From Hyphomicrobiales bacterium (GTDB lineage: Bacteria; Pseudomonadota; Alphaproteobacteria; Rhizobiales; Rhizobiaceae): DNA of 64,000 nt. The notes below the pieces were generated by a model. The model saw nothing but the letters and a program-made list of their open reading frames with translations. It did no database searches and was not told the DNA's origin. This document shows positions 8,662 to 16,933 of this stretch, one piece after another. Each line of letters begins with the position of its first letter. Position 1 is the stretch's first letter. Location of the stretch: NCBI GenBank assembly GCA_900471815.1, contig UICE01000002.1:1-64000 (forward strand), read 5' to 3'. The translations under genes were made by a program, and so were the position numbers.

Positions 8662-8928
8662 TCAATCGAAATAACAGTATAATATTGTTGCTGTAATGAC
8701 AGCGGCGCTAGCCAAACCCATTGAAACCAAGGTCTCGCGCAACAGTTTTTTCCGCTCCTTTGCCACGTCGGCCAAAAGGGTCAACGTGCAGCGCCCGTCC
8801 GACAGGCCCGCAATATCTGCCGCATTTAATATCTCAGATAATTCGTGGCTGTGCCAACACGCTTTTATTATGAATGAGAGGCTAACGGAGACCAACAGGA
8901 TCCGAGCCACAGACACACCATCAAACAT
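8662..8928 (-). CDS. Small two-helix membrane protein, unknown function
   Basis: An 88-residue ORF with an N-terminal membrane segment (ILLVSVSLSFIIKACW) and a C-terminal one (GLASAAVITATILYCYF). Between them is a charged cytoplasmic-type stretch with ADVAKERKKLLRETL. The family is not recognised. It precedes the other small membrane protein on the same strand with a 188-base gap. That gap holds a GGCGCG/CGCGCC hairpin at 8641-8659, which could end this transcript. Whether it is expressed is uncertain. Confidence 0.45.
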   Translation of the reverse strand: MFDGVSVARILLVSVSLSFIIKACWHSHELSEILNAADIAGLSDGRCTLTLLADVAKERKKLLRETLVSMGLASAAVITATILYCYFD

Positions 8929-9071
8929 TCTTATTCCACTGTAAAATAAGCAGCAAAAATGGATAAATCAGAACGAAAATTTCTGTTCCGGGAATAATGT
9001 AATGTATCGAAAAGAATAAGCTGATTCCAGCCAGACTTTAGTCTAACTCGTTGAAAAATAAAGACTGCTTA

Positions 9072-9473
9072 TTAATACCAACCAACGGCGACTTGGGCTT
9101 CTTCAGACATCCGATCTGGCGTCCATGGTGGATCGAACGTCATCGTTACGTCGACAAAACTCACGCCCTCTACGGCGCTGACTGCATCTTGTACCCAGCC
9201 AGGCATTTCACCGGCAACCGGGCAGCCCGGCGCGGTAAGCGTCATCTCAATTTTCACCGAACGATCATCTTCGATATCAATCTTATAGACGAGGCCGAGT
9301 TCATAAATATCGGCGGGAATTTCCGGATCGTAGACAGTTTTTAAGGCGCCAATAACATCATCTGTCATGCGCGCCAATTCGTCGGCAGGGATGGCAGAGA
9401 CTGGTTCCGAGTCGACTATCGGCGCGGCTTCGAGGGCCACATTTTCTGTTTCGACTTTATCGGTCATGATCAT
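9072..9473 (-). CDS. sufT: SUF-associated DUF59/MIP18-family protein
   Basis: A 133-residue protein whose C-terminal part is a DUF59 domain (VIGALKTVYDPEIPADIYELGLVYKI, then MTLTAPGCPVAGEMPGWVQ with the conserved cysteine). This family helps Fe-S cluster maturation and is the SufX/SufT position of rhizobial suf operons. The N-terminal 35 residues are acidic and variable. The ATG at 9473 overlaps the sufS stop codon (TGATG), implying translational coupling. A second ATG at 9467 and a GTG at 9476 are alternatives. Confidence 0.85.
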   Translation of the reverse strand: MIMTDKVETENVALEAAPIVDSEPVSAIPADELARMTDDVIGALKTVYDPEIPADIYELGLVYKIDIEDDRSVKIEMTLTAPGCPVAGEMPGWVQDAVSAVEGVSFVDVTMTFDPPWTPDRMSEEAQVAVGWY

Positions 9474-10714
9474 CACCCAAAAAACTTTCGCGCTTTTTCA
9501 AGCGCATCGGCGAGAACATCGATCTCGTCTCTGGTATTGTACATTGCAAACGATGCACGGCATGTGGAGGTTACGCCGAAGCGTTTCAAGAGCGGCTGTG
9601 CGCAATGCGTTCCCGCACGGACAGCCACACCGGCACGGTCAATAACCATCGACACATCGTGTGCGTGAATGCCCTGAAGCTCAAATGAGATAATAGCACC
9701 TTTGTCTTTGGCATCGCCAAAAATACGCAGTGAATTGATCTCGCGCAGCCGTTGGTGGGCATAGTCGCGCAGATCTTCTTCATGTGCCAAAATGGCATGG
9801 CGTCCAATTTTCTCGACATATTCAATTGCCGCGCCAAGCCCGATCGCCTGCGCTATCGGTGGCGTACCGGCCTCAAAACGATGCGGCGGATGATTATAGG
9901 TGACATAATCCTCAGTCACCTCCTCAATCATTTCGCCTCCGCCCTGAAACGGTCGCATCGATTCGAGTATCTGTTTGCGGCCGTAAAGCACGCCGATACC
10001 GGACGGACCATAAATCTTATGGCCTGTGAAAATATACCAATCGCAACCGAGCTCCTGGACGTCGACCGGCAAATGCACGGCGCCCTGACTACCGTCGACA
10101 AGAACGGGAATGCCTCGCGCGTGGGCGATACGCACAATATCTTTGATCGGCGTTACGGTTCCCAGCACATTCGACATATGCGTAATAGCGACCAGCTTGG
10201 TACGATCCGTCAGACGCTTCTCAAATTCTTCGACGTGAAACGCGCCCTGTTCATCGACCGGTACCCACACAAGTTTGGCGCCTTGCCGTTCACGAATGAA
10301 ATGCCAAGGAACAATATTCGAATGATGCTCCATTATCGACAGAACGATCTCGTCGCCCTCGCCGATATTTGGCATACCGTAACCATAAGACACTGTGTTG
10401 ATGGCTTCAGTGGCTGACTTCGTGAAGATGATCTCGTCAACCGATGCGGCATTTATAAAACGCTGGACACTTTCCCGTGCTTTTTCATATGCGTCGGTGG
10501 TAGCGTTAGAGAGAAAATGCAGCCCCCGATGCACGTTAGAATATTCATTGGAGTAGGTCTGTGAGATCGTGTCGATAACGGCCCGCGGTTTTTGTGCCGA
10601 AGCGCCATTGTCAAGATAGACGAGTGGCTTGCCATAGACTTCACGCGATAGGATCGGAAAATCCCTACGGATCGCGTCTACATCATACCCGCTATTGATG
10701 ATCTTCGTATCCAT
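9473..10714 (-). CDS. sufS: Cysteine desulfurase SufS (class II)
   Basis: A 413-residue PLP enzyme that takes sulfur from cysteine for SUF-dependent Fe-S assembly. The PLP lysine is in FTGHKIYGP and the active-site cysteine in VRAGTHCAQPLLKRF. The spacing and the short cysteine loop are those of group II desulfurases. The ATG at 10714 gives the usual N-terminus (MDTKIINSGYDVDAIRRDFP). An ATG at 10774 would overlap sufD by 22 bases and add 20 atypical residues. It is fifth in the operon after sufD, with a 38-base gap. Confidence 0.92.
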   Translation of the reverse strand: MDTKIINSGYDVDAIRRDFPILSREVYGKPLVYLDNGASAQKPRAVIDTISQTYSNEYSNVHRGLHFLSNATTDAYEKARESVQRFINAASVDEIIFTKSATEAINTVSYGYGMPNIGEGDEIVLSIMEHHSNIVPWHFIRERQGAKLVWVPVDEQGAFHVEEFEKRLTDRTKLVAITHMSNVLGTVTPIKDIVRIAHARGIPVLVDGSQGAVHLPVDVQELGCDWYIFTGHKIYGPSGIGVLYGRKQILESMRPFQGGGEMIEEVTEDYVTYNHPPHRFEAGTPPIAQAIGLGAAIEYVEKIGRHAILAHEEDLRDYAHQRLREINSLRIFGDAKDKGAIISFELQGIHAHDVSMVIDRAGVAVRAGTHCAQPLLKRFGVTSTCRASFAMYNTRDEIDVLADALEKARKFFG

Positions 10715-10752
10715 GATCGCTGCACTTGTCCTTGGGATTGTCGCGTTATCGA

Positions 10753-12024
10753 TCAGATATGCGCGCTCAGCCATTTGTCGAGAATTGCTTCAAGCGCTTC
10801 TACCAATGCTTCGCTTTCAAGTTCTTCAATAATCTCAGCAACGAAAGCTTTGATCAAAAGTCCACGCGCTTCATTTTCAGGTATTCCGCGCGCTTTTAGA
10901 TAGAACAGATGATTACCATCGATTTCAGTGACAGTTGCACCATGACCGCAAGCGACATCATCAGCGAAGATTTCAAGTTCAGGCTTTGCATCAAACTCGC
11001 CGTCATCGGATAACAGAAGGGTATTGCACGCCATGCGTGCATCGGTCTTCTGGGCGATCCTGTTCACTTTAATCTGACCCTGAAACACACCGCGAGCACG
11101 ATCCGTAACAACGTTGCGAACAACCTGCACCGAAGTCGTATTTTCAACCAAATGACCCAGCGTCATAGTAACGTCGGTGTGCGTATCGCCGGCAAGGAGG
11201 TTTACGCCGCGCAACTGGAAATCAGAGCCTTCGCCTTTTACCAGCACATGCACTTCCTGGCGTACGAGCTTACCACCTGCATTAACAACATAGAGTGTAA
11301 GCTTTGAATTGCTGCCAAGCGTCGCCGTTAATTGCGCCAACTGCGTTGCATTGGCACCCTGTTCACGCAAAATGATCCAGTTTACTTCCGCATCATCAGC
11401 AACAGTCAAATTACTGACGCTTGTCGAAAATCCTTCGCCATCGCCGCCGGTCTGGCGCTCTATGACTGTAGCCTTGACGCCTTTTCCGAATTGAACCGGA
11501 AAACGAACATGGCCCTGCCCGCGAAGCTGCGCATTTTGTATCTCTAATGGCGCTTCGAGTTCCACGCCATCGTCAACAATGATGTTCCAACCGTCAGTGA
11601 CATAAGCTGCATTGATCTGACCAATAGCGTCATCGCCATCCCGAATAGCCAGATGCCGTATCGCGGAACCATTGGCGAGTAACTCGCTGAACTTCGTGAA
11701 CGTGACAGAATCAATCTTCGGGGCGTTCAACGCAGTACCGTTTGAGACGGTTGCTACTAATGATCCTGCGATAACCGAAGGTAGGGCCGCGCTACCGGCG
11801 GATGAATCATAGTCAGGTATGCCGCGTAACAAAGTGCGAAGATCGGTATAATGCCAAGCTTCGATGCGCCTTGATGGCAATCCTTGCGTCTTCAAAGCCT
11901 CAATTGCGTTATCGCGAGCACTAACAACCTCGGCATCGCCAGGCAACTCACCCATGCGATCAACAAAAGCGTCGACCAAAGCCGATTCCGCTGCAGTGGG
12001 CTGACGCCCTGTGTGAACATTCAT
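10753..12024 (-). CDS. sufD: Fe-S scaffold component SufD
   Basis: A 423-residue SufD, the partner of SufB and SufC in the SufBC2D scaffold that assembles clusters. The sequence shows the N-terminal helical region with RRIEAWHYTDLRTLL. A beta-helix core follows, and then the conserved C-terminal part: a CGHGATVTEIDGNHLFYLKARGIP-like stretch and LLIKAFVAEIIEEL. The ATG at 12024 lies 11 bases after the sufC stop with GAGG upstream. A TTG at 12039 is possible but unlikely. Confidence 0.93.
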   Translation of the reverse strand: MNVHTGRQPTAAESALVDAFVDRMGELPGDAEVVSARDNAIEALKTQGLPSRRIEAWHYTDLRTLLRGIPDYDSSAGSAALPSVIAGSLVATVSNGTALNAPKIDSVTFTKFSELLANGSAIRHLAIRDGDDAIGQINAAYVTDGWNIIVDDGVELEAPLEIQNAQLRGQGHVRFPVQFGKGVKATVIERQTGGDGEGFSTSVSNLTVADDAEVNWIILREQGANATQLAQLTATLGSNSKLTLYVVNAGGKLVRQEVHVLVKGEGSDFQLRGVNLLAGDTHTDVTMTLGHLVENTTSVQVVRNVVTDRARGVFQGQIKVNRIAQKTDARMACNTLLLSDDGEFDAKPELEIFADDVACGHGATVTEIDGNHLFYLKARGIPENEARGLLIKAFVAEIIEELESEALVEALEAILDKWLSAHI

Positions 12025-12035
12025 GACATCAATCC

Positions 12036-12791
12036 TCAAGCGGCCTCACCGATGATATCGGCGTAGCCATTCTCTTCGAGATGAAGTGCAAGATTCTTGT
12101 CGCCAGACTTGATGACCTGGCCTTTGTAAAGCACGTGCACGCTATCTGGCACGATATAGTCGAGCAGACGCTGATAGTGGGTAATAACTATCACGGCCCG
12201 ATCAGGCGAGCGCAGTGCATTCACGCCGTCGGACACGATCTTTAGAGCATCAATGTCAAGCCCAGAGTCTGTTTCATCGAGCACGCAAAGCTTTGGCTCC
12301 AACAGTTTCATCTGCAGGATTTCAGCACGCTTTTTCTCACCGCCCGAAAAACCAACATTCAGGGGACGCTTGAGCATTGCCAGATCCATGTCGAGCGATC
12401 CAGCTGCTGTTTTAACACGTGAAATGAATTCAGGAATCTTCAAAGGCTCTTCACCGCGCGCCTTGCGCTGCGAGTTCAGAGCAACTTTCAGGAATTCCAT
12501 CGTTGCTACGCCAGGTATTTCCATCGGATACTGGAATGCCAGAAAGATGCCTTTTGCGGCACGCTCGGCTGGATCAAGTTCCAGAATGGACTCGCCATTA
12601 TAAAGAATATCGCCTTCAGTAACTTCATAATCGTCACGGCCAGCAAGAATATAGGACAAAGTTGACTTACCCGACCCGTTCGGTCCCATGATGGCCGCAA
12701 CTTCACCAGCCTTCACCGTCAAATTAAGACCGCGAATGATTTCGGTATCTGTGTCTGCGATCTTCGCATGGAGATTTCTGATTTCCAGCAT
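12036..12791 (-). CDS. sufC: Fe-S assembly ATPase SufC
   Basis: A 251-residue ABC-type ATPase that powers the SufBCD scaffold. It has Walker A GPNGSGKS, signature motif VGFSGGEKKRAEILQ, Walker B LCVLDETDSGLD and H-loop VITHYQRLL, all as in SufC. The ATG at 12791 gives MLEIRNLHAKI with AAAGGG seven bases upstream; an in-frame start at 12824 is less likely. It follows the 69-residue ORF by 72 bases. Confidence 0.94.
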   Translation of the reverse strand: MLEIRNLHAKIADTDTEIIRGLNLTVKAGEVAAIMGPNGSGKSTLSYILAGRDDYEVTEGDILYNGESILELDPAERAAKGIFLAFQYPMEIPGVATMEFLKVALNSQRKARGEEPLKIPEFISRVKTAAGSLDMDLAMLKRPLNVGFSGGEKKRAEILQMKLLEPKLCVLDETDSGLDIDALKIVSDGVNALRSPDRAVIVITHYQRLLDYIVPDSVHVLYKGQVIKSGDKNLALHLEENGYADIIGEAA

Positions 12792-12863
12792 TTTAGTACC
12801 CTTTGATATTCCGTGGATCCACACTCGTGATCCCAGTTAAATTTTATGGTAGTCGGCGCCGAG

Positions 12864-13073
12864 CTATGACGAACTTTCGCCACTTAAGCTTTTGAGGCGC
12901 TCGACCACCGAAACAAGCTCCTTGCGACCTCTCATCAATTCCGGTTCGAGGACACGTTCCGTCGCGGTGGAAGCCCGACCAAGCGTATCGGTCAGTTCAT
13001 CGATGACATCGCCAAGCTCTTTATAGCGCTTGCGTAGCCGATCCAGTTCTTCCTTCGTGACGGTTACGGCCAT
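12864..13073 (-). CDS. 69-residue coiled-coil protein inside the suf operon, unknown function
   Basis: A small charged protein between sufB and sufC. Its sequence is almost entirely helical with heptad-like spacing (EELDRLRKRYKELGDVIDELTDTLGRA, then a second helix MRGRKELVSVVERLKSL) and no cysteine, so it is unlikely to bind a cluster itself. Its ATG overlaps the sufB stop (TAATG), so it is translationally coupled to sufB. I do not recognise a family. A role as an accessory or stability factor of the SUF scaffold is inferred only from position. Confidence 0.65.
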   Translation of the reverse strand: MAVTVTKEELDRLRKRYKELGDVIDELTDTLGRASTATERVLEPELMRGRKELVSVVERLKSLSGESSS

Positions 13074-14602
13074 TATCCGACGCTCCCCTCGAGACTGATA
13101 CCGATCAGTTTTTGGGCCTCAACGGCGAACTCCATCGGCAATTCCTGAATGACTTCCTTGACAAAACCATTAACGATCAAGGCAATCGCCTCTTCCTCGG
13201 GAATGCCGCGTTGCATCACATAGAACAACGCATCTTCGGAAATTTTCGACGTTGTGGCTTCATGCTCGAACTGAGCCGTCGCATTTTTCGCTTCGATATA
13301 TGGCACCGTATGCGCACCGCAATCATTGCCGATCAGCAGCGAGTCACACTGGGTAAAGTTACGCGCGTTTTCAGCCTTGCGATGGGCGGAAACTTGACCG
13401 CGATAGGTATTGTTAGACTTACCTGCGGAAATGCCTTTAGAGATGATGCGGCTTGATGTGTTTTTGCCAAGATGCAACATCTTGGTGCCGCTATCGATCT
13501 GCTGATGGCCATTGGAAACCGCAATCGAATAGAATTCGCCGCGAGAATTATCACCGCGTAGAATAACTGACGGATATTTCCAAGTGATCGCTGAGCCCGT
13601 CTCAACCTGCGTCCAGGAAATCTTGGAATTGACCCCGCGGCAATCACCACGCTTGGTGACAAAGTTGTAAATACCACCCTTGCCTTCCGCATCGCCCGGA
13701 AACCAATTCTGAACGGTTGAGTATTTGATCTCGGCATCGTCCAATGCAATCAGTTCGACAACTGCGGCATGCAACTGGTTTTCGTCACGTTGCGGTGCGG
13801 TACATCCTTCCAAATAGGACACGTATGCACCTTCCTCGGCGATGATCAATGTACGTTCGAACTGGCCTGTATCGCGCTCGTTAATACGGAAATAAGTGGA
13901 AAGTTCCATCGGGCAACGCACACCCTTGGGTACATAGACAAACGAACCATCCGTGAAGACTGCCGAGTTCAGCGTCGCATAAAAATTATCCGAGACTGGA
14001 ACGACCGTGGCAAGATACTTCTTCACCAGTTCCGGATGCTCGCGAATGGCTTCGGAAATGGAACAGAAGATGACACCCGCTTTTGCCAGCTCGGCCTTAA
14101 AGGTCGTTACAACAGAGACGCTGTCGAACACGGCATCAACTGCAACGCGGCCTGATTTATAAACATTGTCACTGGCTTCTTCGTCTTCATCGCTTGGGCT
14201 TGGTTCACCGACCTTGCGGACACCGGCTAGGATTTCCTGCTCCTTCAGCGGAATACCTAATTTTTCATAGGTACGCAGAAGCTCCGGGTCGACTTCAGCA
14301 AGCGAGGTGGGGCCTGTCTGATTCTTCGGACCGGCGTAGTAAACCATGTCCTGAAAATCGATCTTGGGATAGTTGACCCGGGCCCATGTGGGCTCTTCCA
14401 TCGTCAACCAACGCTCATAGGCTTTAAGGCGCCATTCCAGCATCCATTCGGGCTCATTTTTCTTGGCTGAGATGAACCGGATAATGTCGGCGTTCAGGCC
14501 CTTTGGCGCTTTATCCATTTCGATAAGCGTTTCAAAGCCATACTTATATTGGTCCACGTCCAGCGTACGGACCCGATCAATGGTTTCCTGCACTGCAGGC
14601 AT
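13073..14602 (-). CDS. sufB: Fe-S scaffold component SufB
   Basis: A 509-residue SufB, the core subunit of the SufBC2D scaffold. Conserved stretches include [17 protein letters not shown] near the N-terminus, [64 protein letters not shown] and the C-terminal [22 protein letters not shown] proline/acidic insert ([12 protein letters not shown], about 136-147) precedes the main domain, as in other alphaproteobacterial SufB proteins. The ATG at 14602 has GGAG seven bases upstream. A 166-base gap separates it from the preceding desulfurase gene. Confidence 0.95.
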   Translation of the reverse strand: MPAVQETIDRVRTLDVDQYKYGFETLIEMDKAPKGLNADIIRFISAKKNEPEWMLEWRLKAYERWLTMEEPTWARVNYPKIDFQDMVYYAGPKNQTGPTSLAEVDPELLRTYEKLGIPLKEQEILAGVRKVGEPSPSDEDEEASDNVYKSGRVAVDAVFDSVSVVTTFKAELAKAGVIFCSISEAIREHPELVKKYLATVVPVSDNFYATLNSAVFTDGSFVYVPKGVRCPMELSTYFRINERDTGQFERTLIIAEEGAYVSYLEGCTAPQRDENQLHAAVVELIALDDAEIKYSTVQNWFPGDAEGKGGIYNFVTKRGDCRGVNSKISWTQVETGSAITWKYPSVILRGDNSRGEFYSIAVSNGHQQIDSGTKMLHLGKNTSSRIISKGISAGKSNNTYRGQVSAHRKAENARNFTQCDSLLIGNDCGAHTVPYIEAKNATAQFEHEATTSKISEDALFYVMQRGIPEEEAIALIVNGFVKEVIQELPMEFAVEAQKLIGISLEGSVG

Positions 14603-14768
14603 TGGCGTTCTCCATCCTCGCGGGGTTCAAGGTCCCGCAGTTGCAAACGTCAAGGCAGTATGTCGTCTTGAATATTTGCCTTTATGTAATGTGCATTCGC
14701 ACGATTTAACACCGGCATTTACCGGATTTTTTGCAACTATCGACGAAAAACGTCAATAATTGAAATTT

Positions 14769-15944
14769 TTATGCTGCATCAGCAGCGGCGGTTCCCGAAC
14801 GGTCGCTTCGAATAACGATTTTCTTCAGCGCGTCGAGAAATAATTCGATGTCATCATCATCCGTGTCCGGCGCGGTAGACACACGAATCCCTCCGGTACC
14901 GTCGCCATGCCCCATGGCTGCCAGAACGTGACTAGGGCCAACTTTACCGGATGAGCACGCAGAGCCCGCAGATAAGGCGATCCCTGCCAGATCAAAAGCT
15001 ATTTGCACCGTTTCTGCTTTGGCGTGTGGCAAGGAAAAGAAGGTCGTATTCGGGAGCCGTTCTACATCCGAACCGTAGATTATTGCATTTGGAGCAATGA
15101 CACGAATACCACGCTCAATCTTATCCCGCTGTAAAACGGGCCAACCGCCCTGCTCAAGGCGCTCGCGCGCAATTCGCGCAGCAGCTGCAAAGCCAACAAT
15201 CAACGTCAAGGCTTCAGTTCCGGCACGATGCCCTTTTTCTTGCCCTCCACCACGTATAAGCGGCTTGGGCATGATCAAGTCTGACACGGCGATAATTGCC
15301 CCAATTCCTTTAGGACCACCAATCTTGTGCGCTGACAAAATGAAGTAATCCACGGAACTCGTTGTAATACCTAATGCAATTCGACCAGCAGCCTGGACGG
15401 CATCCACGACAAATACACCGCCGAACTGCTTTACCAGAGCGCCGATTTCTGCAATTGGTTGCAAAACACCGGTTTCATTGTTGGCTGCTTGTACGGCCAC
15501 TAACGGCAAGCCTTCGTTGCGATCATGAAGTGCCAACAGTTCCCGCAACCGATCACAATTCAACAAACCACTGCCGTCAACGGGGATAATTTCAATCCGG
15601 TCCGCTGCAAACCGACCACCAGCAAGTATGCAAGGATGCTCGCTTGCACTGACATATAATTTGGACAGGCGCATTTCTGCACGTCCCATCAAATATTGCG
15701 GTGTTAGAAGGGTTGAAGCTGCCTCGGTTGCCCCCGATGTAAAGAATACATGATCAGGTTTGGCGTTTACGAGTCCTGCCACGTCGCGTCGGGCAGCTTG
15801 CAGAGTTGCTTTAGCGGCACGGCCCTCCATATGTACCGATGAAGGGTTACCCGGCAATGCCAGCGCATCGACAATTGCATCGCGCGCGGCTGTTATCAGC
15901 GGGGCGCTAGCATTGTAGTCGAAATAGGCGCGGTTGCGGGCCAT
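14769..15944 (-). CDS. Cysteine desulfurase, NifS/IscS type, first gene of the suf operon
   Basis: A 391-residue group I PLP cysteine desulfurase. The N-terminus YFDYNASAPL, the PLP lysine in SAHKIGGPKG and the active cysteine in SAGSACSSGKVGPSHVL are all present. It corresponds to the first desulfurase (SufS2) of the rhizobial order sufS2-B-C-D-S1-X-A. It may supply sulfur to SUF and also to tRNA thiolation. It is the gene immediately downstream of the palindromic promoter region at 16000-16077. In many relatives an Rrf2/IscR-type regulator is encoded near here; none is present in this window. Confidence 0.88.
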   Translation of the reverse strand: MARNRAYFDYNASAPLITAARDAIVDALALPGNPSSVHMEGRAAKATLQAARRDVAGLVNAKPDHVFFTSGATEAASTLLTPQYLMGRAEMRLSKLYVSASEHPCILAGGRFAADRIEIIPVDGSGLLNCDRLRELLALHDRNEGLPLVAVQAANNETGVLQPIAEIGALVKQFGGVFVVDAVQAAGRIALGITTSSVDYFILSAHKIGGPKGIGAIIAVSDLIMPKPLIRGGGQEKGHRAGTEALTLIVGFAAAARIARERLEQGGWPVLQRDKIERGIRVIAPNAIIYGSDVERLPNTTFFSLPHAKAETVQIAFDLAGIALSAGSACSSGKVGPSHVLAAMGHGDGTGGIRVSTAPDTDDDDIELFLDALKKIVIRSDRSGTAAADAA

Positions 15945-15999
15945 ACGCGGTCAAATCCTGTTCTTTTGCGATCAATGTGGTCTTAAAGCGCAATTTTCT

Positions 16000-16014
16000 T
16001 GAAATTGCACCTCA
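16000..16014. promoter_or_regulatory. Candidate RirA iron-responsive (IRO) box
   Basis: TGA-AATTGCACC-TCA fits the TGA-N9-TCA consensus known for RirA-controlled genes of Rhizobiales. It partly overlaps a 7-bp inverted repeat (GCAATTT/AAATTGC, 15990-16008). It would lie in the 5' untranslated region of the desulfurase gene, about 55 bases before the start codon. The motif is short, so a chance match in this 200-base region is possible. Confidence 0.4.
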
Positions 16015-16037
16015 GACCAGCCTATTAAGCCGCTTCG

Positions 16038-16043
16038 ATATAG
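16038..16043 (-). promoter_or_regulatory. Putative -10 element of the suf operon
   Basis: On the minus strand this reads CTATAT, the usual -10 hexamer of Rhizobiales promoters. The matching -35 position falls inside the Irr-box palindrome next to it and has no good consensus. Transcription would start near 16031, leaving a leader of about 85 bases. Confidence 0.45.
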
Positions 16044-16050
16044 TTTCTAC

Positions 16051-16077
16051 ACCAGTTTTGAACGGTTCTAAACTGGT
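16051..16077. promoter_or_regulatory. 27-bp palindrome containing an Irr box (iron control element)
   Basis: The arms ACCAGTTTTGAAC and GTTCTAAACTGGT are complementary at 12 of 13 positions around a central G. The inner 17 bases (16056-16072) match the Irr/ICE consensus TTTRGAAYNRTTCYAAA at all but one position. It covers the expected -35 region of the suf promoter, which fits repression by Irr under iron limitation. It also lies 73 bases upstream of the divergent hydrolase gene. Confidence 0.7.
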
Positions 16078-16149
16078 TTTATGGGCGCTATTGATTGCCG
16101 TCAAGCCCGGCTGGTCAAGAAGCACCCGTTGGCGAAGACTGGAGTATAC

Positions 16150-16824
16150 ATGCCTGAAGTAATTTTCAATGGACCTGCGGGACGCCTTGAGGGCCGCTAT
16201 CAGCCTTCTATGGAAAAAAATGCTCCTATAGCCATCATCCTGCATCCGCATCCGCAGTTTGGCGGCACGATGAATAATAAGATCGTCTATGATCTTTTCT
16301 ACATGTTTCAGCAGCGCGGTTTTACGACACTGCGGTTTAACTTTCGTGGCATTGGGCGCAGCCAAGGTGAATTCGATCATGGTTCTGGCGAACTGTCTGA
16401 CGCTGCAGGAGCGCTTGATTGGGTGCAATCCCTACATCCGGACTCAAAAACATGCTGGGTTGCGGGTTATTCTTTCGGCGCCTGGATTGGCATGCAGTTA
16501 CTTATGCGCCGTCCTGAAATCGAAGGTTTTATCTCCGTTGCGCCGCAACCCAATACCTATGACTTCTCGTTCCTGGCGCCCTGCCCCTCATCCGGTCTGA
16601 TTCTCCATGGCGATCAGGACAAGGTCGCACCACCCAAGGATGTACAAGGGCTGGTTGACAAGCTGAAGACGCAAAAAGGCATAACCATCACTCAGAAAAC
16701 GATGGTTGGAGCAAACCACTTCTTTTCCGGCATGACTGATGAAGTTATTGCTGAATGCTCTGACTATCTCGACCGTCGCCTCAATGGGGAATTGGTCGAA
16801 GCCAAGCCTAAACGTCTACGTTAA
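16150..16824 (+). CDS. Alpha/beta hydrolase (dienelactone-hydrolase-like)
   Basis: A 224-residue alpha/beta hydrolase. It shows the HPHPQFGGTMNNKIV oxyanion-region motif near residue 37, NFRGIGRSQG, the nucleophile elbow GYSFGAWIG (G-x-S-x-G), an aspartate in HGDQDKVAPP and a histidine in GANHFFSG, which together form the catalytic triad. It belongs to a widely conserved COG2945-like group of unknown substrate. The ATG at 16150 has GGAG five bases upstream. The gene diverges from the suf operon across the Irr-box palindrome and is followed by a hairpin terminator. Confidence 0.82.
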   Translation: MPEVIFNGPAGRLEGRYQPSMEKNAPIAIILHPHPQFGGTMNNKIVYDLFYMFQQRGFTTLRFNFRGIGRSQGEFDHGSGELSDAAGALDWVQSLHPDSKTCWVAGYSFGAWIGMQLLMRRPEIEGFISVAPQPNTYDFSFLAPCPSSGLILHGDQDKVAPPKDVQGLVDKLKTQKGITITQKTMVGANHFFSGMTDEVIAECSDYLDRRLNGELVEAKPKRLR

Positions 16825-16833
16825 GCCACTAGA

Positions 16834-16862
16834 TGACGCGCCCTGAAAATTCGGGCGCGTCA
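16834..16862 (+). terminator. Hairpin after the alpha/beta hydrolase
   Basis: A perfect 10-bp GC-rich stem, TGACGCGCCC (16834-16843) with GGGCGCGTCA (16853-16862), lies ten bases after the stop codon. The downstream U-tract is poor. Confidence 0.6.
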
Positions 16863-16933
16863 CACATTGCCCAAAAAGCACAGACGCCTCGTAGCGCTTC
16901 TTTCGCAGCGCCGATCTAATCAGGAATAAATCT

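Noticed and set aside
8945-9073. 9-bp inverted repeat (AATAAGCAG/CTGCTTATT) flanking 110 bases, considered as a miniature transposable element
   Set aside because: The arms are short and AT-rich, the interior has no matching symmetry, no target duplication is visible, and one arm overlaps the end of the DUF59 gene.
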